The notes below the pieces were generated by a model, which had not been told where the DNA came from, ran no database searches, and saw nothing but the letters and a program-made list of their open reading frames with translations. Positions 56,916 through 64,000 of a stretch of DNA of 64,000 nucleotides are shown one piece after another (within the stretch, counting starts at the first letter, position 1; each line of letters begins with the position of its first letter). The DNA is from Acinetobacter sp. ANC 4173. GTDB taxonomy: Bacteria; Pseudomonadota; Gammaproteobacteria; Pseudomonadales; Moraxellaceae. The stretch lies in NCBI RefSeq assembly GCF_004331255.1, contig NZ_SJOF01000007.1:124001-188000 (forward strand), written 5' to 3'. A program made the translations under genes and the position numbers.

Positions 56916-57569
56916 TCAATGACTGAAATAAAGCCGAAGCCGTTGCACTAATCCTTGATCGGATTTTCTGAGTAAGTTGGCATAATCACGTTGCGCCAGT
57001 TTCTTCACCGATGCCAACCAGATTTGGCGTTGCGCTAAACTAGAACCCCGTATAGAACCTAAATAATGTGTCTTTACCGACCCTACCCCGCAAAACTTTA
57101 AGGTCGTGTCTTTAAGTTGTCGCGTGCTCGGTTCGCCAAAATACCATTTATAAGTCCAACCCGCTTGGTCTAAGGTAGTAATGATTCTGGCCGTTTTACG
57201 TTTTAAGTGCCCACGAATACGGTTGCTATTTTCAAAATAACTAAAGGCTTGACCCGGAAGAAATAAACGATCAATAAACCCTTTCGCTACAGCAGGTAAC
57301 CCACCCCACCACACTGGGAAAATCCAGACCAAATGATCCGCACTCATTATTTTAGCCCATGCTGCTTGTAAATCGGGTTCAAGCTCCATTCTTTGTTCAT
57401 AGCCATATTTCAGATTTGGATCAAAATGTAATTTGCCAATTTCAATCACTTCAACCTGCAAGTCAGATGGTACAGCTTCAATATAGGCTTGCATTAAAGC
57501 TTGATTAAAACTGGTCGATGATGGATGAGCATTGATGACCACTATTTTTCTTTTCAACTGCTTACTCAT
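56916..57569 (-). CDS. Flavodoxin-fold NAD(P)H:quinone reductase family protein
   Basis: 217 residues; N-terminal flavodoxin-like fold starting 'KIVVINAHPSSTSFNQAL' and the block 'HLVWIFPVWWGGLPAVAKGF' with 'IDRLFLPGQAFSY', typical of the NQO1/KefF/MdaB group. FMN or FAD dependent two-electron quinone or dye reduction is expected. Divergent from a TetR gene across two 26-bp operators, so it is probably induced by a quinone-like or aromatic ligand. Confidence 0.86.
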   Translation of the reverse strand: MSKQLKRKIVVINAHPSSTSFNQALMQAYIEAVPSDLQVEVIEIGKLHFDPNLKYGYEQRMELEPDLQAAWAKIMSADHLVWIFPVWWGGLPAVAKGFIDRLFLPGQAFSYFENSNRIRGHLKRKTARIITTLDQAGWTYKWYFGEPSTRQLKDTTLKFCGVGSVKTHYLGSIRGSSLAQRQIWLASVKKLAQRDYANLLRKSDQGLVQRLRLYFSH

Positions 57570-57599
57570 ATTCTTCTCTAGCTTAGAACAGATTTATCC

Positions 57600-57625
57600 T
57601 TTCAGATATCACTTGATATCTGAAA
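57600..57625. promoter_or_regulatory. TetR operator 1 (26-bp palindrome)
   Basis: TTTCAGATATCA-CT-TGATATCTGAAA: 12-base perfect arms. It lies 31 bases before the quinone reductase start. Confidence 0.75.
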
Positions 57626-57652
57626 TAGATCTAGCCAAAATAACGCTTAAAG

Positions 57653-57678
57653 TTTAAGATATCAAGTGATATTTGAAA
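57653..57678. promoter_or_regulatory. TetR operator 2 (26-bp near-palindrome)
   Basis: TTTAAGATATCA-AG-TGATATTTGAAA, matching operator 1 in most positions. It ends 14 bases before the tetR ATG, as expected for autorepression. Confidence 0.72.
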
Positions 57679-57691
57679 TTTAAATTAACCT

Positions 57692-58300
57692 ATGAAACCC
57701 ACAAAAATTTCTCGTGATGAAAAACAAATTCAAACTAGAAATCAGTTAATTGAAGCAGGCTTTCATCTTATATCTGAGCAAGGCTATAGCGCGGTATCTA
57801 TTCGGAATCTTTCAAAACAGGCAGGCTATACTCAAGGTGCTTTTTATTCAAATTTTGAGCACAAAGAAGATTTTTTACTGACCTTAATGAAAATTCAATT
57901 TGAACAAGAAAATCTGCAATTACAGAAAATTATTACTCAGACACATTTGACGCAGTCTGATTTAATGACCGCACTCGAACAGTGGTTGATCGATTTTTTC
58001 CAGAATGATGAATGGTTGAAAATTTCAATTGAATTGCAATTATATGCGGCACGTGACGAAATATTTTCCAATGAATATCAGCAAGTTTGGCAGAATCATC
58101 AGGCGCAAGTTTCTGAAGTTTTACAACAACTCATTCCAAATTTTTCAGCGGCAGAGTCGACTCAGCATGAACACAAGCTTCTAGAAATTATCTCATTAAG
58201 TTACGGCTTAGCGCTTCAATATATGATTTTTAAAGATGATGTGCATAAATATGTAAATATTATGATGCAGCAACTCACCCAAATAATGCCAGCACGTTAA
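57692..58300 (+). CDS. TetR-family transcription repressor
   Basis: 202 residues. The N-terminal helix-turn-helix holds 'GYSAVSIRNLSKQAGYTQGA' followed by 'FYSNFEHKEDFL', the family signature; the C-terminal ligand domain is helical. Divergent from the quinone reductase with two matching 26-bp palindromes between them. It is also upstream of antA, but with a 160-base gap, so a link to anthranilate use is only possible. Confidence 0.88.
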   Translation: MKPTKISRDEKQIQTRNQLIEAGFHLISEQGYSAVSIRNLSKQAGYTQGAFYSNFEHKEDFLLTLMKIQFEQENLQLQKIITQTHLTQSDLMTALEQWLIDFFQNDEWLKISIELQLYAARDEIFSNEYQQVWQNHQAQVSEVLQQLIPNFSAAESTQHEHKLLEIISLSYGLALQYMIFKDDVHKYVNIMMQQLTQIMPAR

Positions 58301-58461
58301 CGCTGGCGCTTGCAATACCTATCCCCTCATCAAATCCCGCATCTAAGCGCTTTAAAATAAAAGCAGCACAGACTGGATAAACATCTGGAAAAAGTGGATA
58401 GAGACAAGTGCTTAATCGCGTTTCAATCAAGCTAAAGCTGATTGACTAAAGGATTGAGCAC

Positions 58462-59877
58462 ATGACCTCATCAAATTTACAACAATGGAATGACTTGGTG
58501 GATGGATGCATCGATTTCCGCCCTCAAGATGGTGTGTTTCGCGTCGCAAGAGATATGTTTACCCAACCAGAACTGTTCGATTTGGAAATGGAATTCATTT
58601 TTGAAAAAGTCTGGATTTATGCCTGCCATGAAAGTGAAATTCCCAACAAACATGATTTTTTGACCGTTCAAATTGGGCGTCAACCCATTATTGTCAGCCG
58701 TGATGGCAACGGTGAATTACACGCCATGGTCAATGCTTGCGAACACCGTGGGGCAACACTGACCCGTGTTGCGAAAGGCAATCAATCGACGTTTACCTGC
58801 CCGTTCCATGCATGGTGCTATAAATCGGATGGTCGTCTAGTCAAAGTCAAAGCGCCAAGTGAATATTGTGAAGATTTTGATAAATCAAGCCGCGGGCTTA
58901 AACAAGGACGCATTGCGAGCTATCGAGGTTTTGTGTTTGTTAGCCTAGACACGCAAGCCACAGATACCTTGGAAGATTTCTTGGGCGATGCCAAAATTTT
59001 CCTTGATTTAATGGTAAACCAATCCCCAACGGGAGAGCTTGAAGTTCTACAAGGCAAATCAGCCTATACCTTTGCAGGAAACTGGAAACTGCAAAATGAA
59101 AATGGCTTAGATGGCTATCATGTCAGTACCGTGCATTATAACTATGTTTCTACGGTGCAACATCGTCAGCAAGTGAATGCCGCTAAAGGGGCTGAACTGG
59201 ATACGTTGGATTACAGCAAATTAGGTGCAGGTGATGCTGAAACTGACGATGGCTGGTTCAGTTTTAAAAATGGACATAGTGTTTTATTCAGTGATATGCC
59301 AAATCCAACGGTACGTCCAGGTTATGAAACCGTTATGCCGTATATGGTCGAGAAATATGGTCAAAAATATGCTGAATGGGCAATGCATCGTTTAAGAAAC
59401 TTGAACCTGTACCCTAGCTTATTCTTTATGGATCAAATTAGCTCGCAATTACGGATTGTCCGTCCTGTGGCTTGGAATAAAACAGAAGTCATCAGCCAAT
59501 GTATCGGTGTGAAAGGTGAATCTGTTGAAGCGCGTCGTAATCGTATCCGTCAATTTGAAGATTTCTTTAATGTTTCAGGTTTAGGTACCCCTGATGACTT
59601 GGTCGAATTCCGTGAACAACAAAAAGGCTTTCAAGCCCGACTAGAACGTTGGAGTGATATTTCACGTGGTTATCAAGCTTGGGAATATGGCCCAAGCAAA
59701 AACTCAATTGATTTGGGCATTGAACCTGTAATTACAGGGCGTGAATTTACCCATGAAGGTCTCTATGTCAATCAACACGGTCATTGGCAACGCCTAATGC
59801 TCGATGGCTTCAAGAAAAAGTCATTAAAAATGCTCGACATCACTTTTCAAAATCAAAACGTAGCGGATGAGGTGTAA
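58462..59877 (+). CDS. antA: Anthranilate 1,2-dioxygenase large subunit
   Basis: Rieske oxygenase alpha subunit converting anthranilate to catechol with loss of CO2 and ammonia. 471 residues, the length I recall for ADP1 AntA. Rieske ligands C93-x-H95 and C113-x2-H116; mononuclear iron ligands H220 and H225 with the bridging D217 in 'DGYHVSTVHYN'. Stretches such as 'VNACEHRGATLTRVAKGNQ' agree with the ADP1 protein as remembered. First gene of antABC, two bases before antB. Confidence 0.92.
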   Translation: MTSSNLQQWNDLVDGCIDFRPQDGVFRVARDMFTQPELFDLEMEFIFEKVWIYACHESEIPNKHDFLTVQIGRQPIIVSRDGNGELHAMVNACEHRGATLTRVAKGNQSTFTCPFHAWCYKSDGRLVKVKAPSEYCEDFDKSSRGLKQGRIASYRGFVFVSLDTQATDTLEDFLGDAKIFLDLMVNQSPTGELEVLQGKSAYTFAGNWKLQNENGLDGYHVSTVHYNYVSTVQHRQQVNAAKGAELDTLDYSKLGAGDAETDDGWFSFKNGHSVLFSDMPNPTVRPGYETVMPYMVEKYGQKYAEWAMHRLRNLNLYPSLFFMDQISSQLRIVRPVAWNKTEVISQCIGVKGESVEARRNRIRQFEDFFNVSGLGTPDDLVEFREQQKGFQARLERWSDISRGYQAWEYGPSKNSIDLGIEPVITGREFTHEGLYVNQHGHWQRLMLDGFKKKSLKMLDITFQNQNVADEV

Positions 59878-59879
59878 CC

Positions 59880-60371
59880 ATGTCACAACAACTACAATTT
59901 GCAGTTTCTCAATTTTTGTATAAAAAATCAGAACTTTGCGATAAATATGACTGGGATGCCTATCTTGATCTTTATGATGAGGACAGTGAATACCACATTC
60001 CACAGTGGATTGATGACCACAATTATGTGCAAGATCCGAATCAAGGTTTGTCCTATATTTACTATGCTGATCGTTCAGGTTTAGAAGACCGTGTATTTCG
60101 CATTCGTACAGGTAAAGCTGCATCAGCCAACCCTTTACCTCGTACCTTTCACAGCATTAACAATGTGCAGGTACAAACCCGTGAAGATGGTTTGGTTGAA
60201 GCCAAAGTGGCTTGGCATACTCTATATAACCGCCAAGGTTTGGAAGGTTCCTTCTATGGTCATGCGACTTATCTCCTCCGTCAAACAGAGCAAAGCTTCA
60301 AGATTCGTCGTCAGCACAGCATTTTGCTGAATGACAAAATTGATTCTGTTTTAGACTTCTACCACGTTTAA
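59880..60371 (+). CDS. antB: Anthranilate 1,2-dioxygenase small subunit
   Basis: Beta subunit of the dioxygenase, structural. 163 residues with 'CDKYDWDAYLDLYDEDSEYHIP' (in parts) near residue 20 and the ending 'LNDKIDSVLDFYHV' typical of ring-hydroxylating beta subunits. Between antA and antC, two and eleven bases away. Confidence 0.92.
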   Translation: MSQQLQFAVSQFLYKKSELCDKYDWDAYLDLYDEDSEYHIPQWIDDHNYVQDPNQGLSYIYYADRSGLEDRVFRIRTGKAASANPLPRTFHSINNVQVQTREDGLVEAKVAWHTLYNRQGLEGSFYGHATYLLRQTEQSFKIRRQHSILLNDKIDSVLDFYHV

Positions 60372-60382
60372 GGAGCATAGAA

Positions 60383-61414
60383 ATGGGACATTCTGTTGCT
60401 TTAAATTTTGCCGATGGTAAAACCTTTTTCATCTCTGTGAACCAAGATGAATTGCTGCTTGATGCAGCAGTTCGACAAGGGATTAATTTACCACTCGATT
60501 GCCGTGAAGGTGTTTGTGGAACTTGCCAAGGCAAATGTGAAACGGGTATCTATGCGCAAGACTATGTCGATGAAGATGCCTTAAGTGAACGTGACTTGAC
60601 AGAACGAAAAATGTTGGCTTGCCAAACTCGGGTAAAGTCTGATGCCGCGTTTTATTTTGATCATGCTTCAAGCATCTGTAATGCGGGTGAAACCTTAAAA
60701 ATCGCAACAACAGTCACTGCCGTTGAATTGGTTTCAGAGACTACCGCCATTTTACATTTGGATGCCAGTAGCTTTAGCTCTCAACTACAATTCTTAGCTG
60801 GGCAATATGCACGTTTGCAAATTCCAGATACCGATGACTGGCGCTCTTATTCCTTTGCTAACCGACCAAATGCCACAAACCAATTACAATTTTTAATTCG
60901 ACTATTACCCGATGGCGTAATGAGCAATTACTTACGCGAGCGTTGTCAAATAGGTCAGACGCTACTGATTGAAGCACCTTTAGGCAGCTTCTATTTGCGT
61001 GAAGTAGAACGCCCACTGGTCTTTATTGCAGGTGGCACAGGATTATCCGCATTTTTAGGTATGCTCGACAATTTGGTTGAACAACCCAATCCCCCACCAA
61101 TTCAACTTTATTATGGGGTCAATTCAGAGTCAGATTTATGTGAGCAACAGCGTTTACATCACTATACTGAGCAATTTTCTAACTTTAGTTATCACCCGAT
61201 TGTCACCAAAGCATCAGATGAGTGGCAAGGTAAAGCGGGTTATATTCATGAACATTTGAATAAAGCACAACTGGCTGAACAAGCATTCGATATGTATTTA
61301 TGTGGTCCGCCACCAATGATTGAAGCGGTTAAAAGTTGGCTCGATGAACAATCCTTACAAGATTATCGTTTGTATAGCGAAAAGTTTTTACAAAGCAATA
61401 CTACACGAACCTAA
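60383..61414 (+). CDS. antC: Anthranilate 1,2-dioxygenase reductase
   Basis: Electron-transfer component from NADH to the Rieske centre. 343 residues: an N-terminal plant-type ferredoxin domain (C40, C45, C48, C80), an FAD domain with 'RSYSFAN', and an NADH domain with 'IAGGTGLSAFL' and 'LCGPPPMIEAV'. Last gene of antABC; an AAGGAG ribosome site precedes it. Confidence 0.92.
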   Translation: MGHSVALNFADGKTFFISVNQDELLLDAAVRQGINLPLDCREGVCGTCQGKCETGIYAQDYVDEDALSERDLTERKMLACQTRVKSDAAFYFDHASSICNAGETLKIATTVTAVELVSETTAILHLDASSFSSQLQFLAGQYARLQIPDTDDWRSYSFANRPNATNQLQFLIRLLPDGVMSNYLRERCQIGQTLLIEAPLGSFYLREVERPLVFIAGGTGLSAFLGMLDNLVEQPNPPPIQLYYGVNSESDLCEQQRLHHYTEQFSNFSYHPIVTKASDEWQGKAGYIHEHLNKAQLAEQAFDMYLCGPPPMIEAVKSWLDEQSLQDYRLYSEKFLQSNTTRT

Positions 61415-61469
61415 TTTTAAAACCGAAATTGCGCATTCTTCATGGTAATTTCTAGTGAATAACGCATAA

Positions 61470-61500
61470 AAAGAGCCAAGATTATCCTTGGCTCTTTTTG
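61470..61500. terminator. Bidirectional terminator between antC and iacG-like gene
   Basis: AAGAGCCAAG, 6 bases, CTTGGCTCTT with A-tract and T-tract flanks, between two convergent operons. Confidence 0.85.
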
Positions 61501-61521
61501 TCACATCAAAATACATCTCTG

Positions 61522-61534
61522 AAAACAATATATT
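61522..61534 (+). repeat. Fourth copy of the AAAACAATATATT motif
   Basis: Same 13-mer as at 48088, 48364 and 55422, here in a convergent gap where no promoter is expected. Confidence 0.4.
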
Positions 61535-61603
61535 CGGGCTTAAACATCAATCCTTAGATCAAATAAAACTGATAAACCCGAAGATTTATCAGTGCATTTC
61601 GAA

Positions 61604-63548
<1,945 letters not shown>

Positions 63549-63585
63549 TCTTGTGTTCTCCTTCTTCATACTTGAAGCACAGGGC

Positions 63586-64000
63586 TTAGCGCATGAATAA
63601 ACCACCATTAATATCCCATGTCGCACCTGTGACAAATCCGGCATTTGGACTTGCCAACAACGCACAGGTTTCTGCAATAAACGACATACTGCCTAATGCT
63701 TTAACAGGAATATTCTGGATAAACTGTTCCATTTTTTCGTCAGACACCACGCTATGCACAATGGCTGATTCCATTGGACCCGGAGCAACAGCATTTACTG
63801 TCACACCTTTTGCCGCAAATTCTTTGGCAAAGATTTTGGTTAAAGTCACAATGGCACCTTTGCTCGCCGCATAATGTGCACCTGTTGCCGTACCGCCATT
63901 TTGCCCTGCCAAAGACGCCATATTAATAATGCGTCCATAGCCTTTTTGCGCCATATACTGACCAATAATTTGGCAGGACTGGAATGTGCCGCGCTGATTG
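63586..64000 (-). CDS. iacE: SDR-family dehydrogenase, 5' end beyond the window (iacE-like)
   Basis: The last 138 codons of a short-chain dehydrogenase, running off the right edge. Visible: 'RIINMASLAG', the catalytic 'HYAASKGAIV' (YxxxK), 'VNAVAPGPM' and the ending 'ATWDINGGLFMR'. The cofactor loop is off the window. The internal ATG at 63954 is not the true start because the frame stays open to 64000 with conserved sequence. By order it corresponds to iacE of indole-3-acetate catabolism. Confidence 0.7.
   Translation of the reverse strand, partial: NQRGTFQSCQIIGQYMAQKGYGRIINMASLAGQNGGTATGAHYAASKGAIVTLTKIFAKEFAAKGVTVNAVAPGPMESAIVHSVVSDEKMEQFIQNIPVKALGSMSFIAETCALLASPNAGFVTGATWDINGGLFMR

Overview
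The window reads as a stretch of chromosome from an Acinetobacter species (gammaproteobacterium, low GC). The clearest signs are the malonate decarboxylase operon in the order mdcLMACDEGBH with a divergent GntR repressor, antABC beside an iacEFG-like tail, a BlsA-like BLUF protein, and the tight ppsR/ppsA, cyoABCDE, rpsF-rpsR-rplI, dnaB and alr neighbourhoods. I see no tRNA, rRNA, CRISPR array, prophage or intact insertion sequence. Identifications come from reading motifs, gene order and remembered family features; no database search was run.

Layout. 1-3.6 kb (-): archaic chaperone-usher pilus genes (SCPU pilin, chaperone, usher; an adhesin is probably off the left edge). 3.8-8.8 kb: short or branched acyl-CoA catabolism (acyl-CoA ligase, acyl-CoA dehydrogenase, SDR) with a divergent AraC regulator. 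9-20 kb: mostly housekeeping (bestrophin, prmC-prfA, two glycine-zipper paralogues, a luciferase-like oxidoreductase with twin operators, a flavin-monooxygenase remnant, ppsR/ppsA, a GYF-RDD membrane protein). 20.3-29.7 kb (+): cyoABCDE, rpsF-rpsR-rplI, dnaB, alr. 29.8-35.3 kb: BLUF photoreceptor, then the Anbu proteasome-like / transglutaminase / alpha-E / circularly permuted ATP-grasp operon with a divergent WYL regulator. 35.4-43.7 kb: a small DUF417-like remnant and the malonate decarboxylase operon with repressor and operator.

43.8-51.8 kb is the most unusual part. A four-gene operon (thermostable-haemolysin-family GNAT-like protein, adenylate-forming ligase, HxE-type Fe/2-oxoglutarate oxygenase, SDR) looks like a small, poorly described biosynthetic unit. 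It is preceded by AT-rich DNA with paired 31-bp repeats, a decayed GMC alcohol oxidoreductase, an intact coniferyl-aldehyde-type dehydrogenase and its AraC regulator. 52-56.8 kb is a sulfide/persulfide oxidation module (SQR fused to a DUF442 phosphatase-like domain, an ETHE1-type dioxygenase, a TauE/SafE exporter). It has a textbook sigma54 promoter and a divergent sigma54 activator with a GTTTC/GAAAC palindrome array. 56.9-58.3 kb is a TetR/flavodoxin-fold quinone reductase pair sharing two 26-bp operators. 58.4-64 kb holds antABC (anthranilate to catechol), convergent with iacG-iacF-iacE-like genes of indole-3-acetate catabolism that run off the right edge.

How it fits together: the window combines core respiration and translation genes with several catabolic islands (malonate, short acyl-CoAs, indoleacetate/anthranilate, sulfide), each with its own local regulator. 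The regulatory DNA is unusually legible: MdcY, TetR, sigma54 and S6:S18 elements can all be proposed directly from the sequence.
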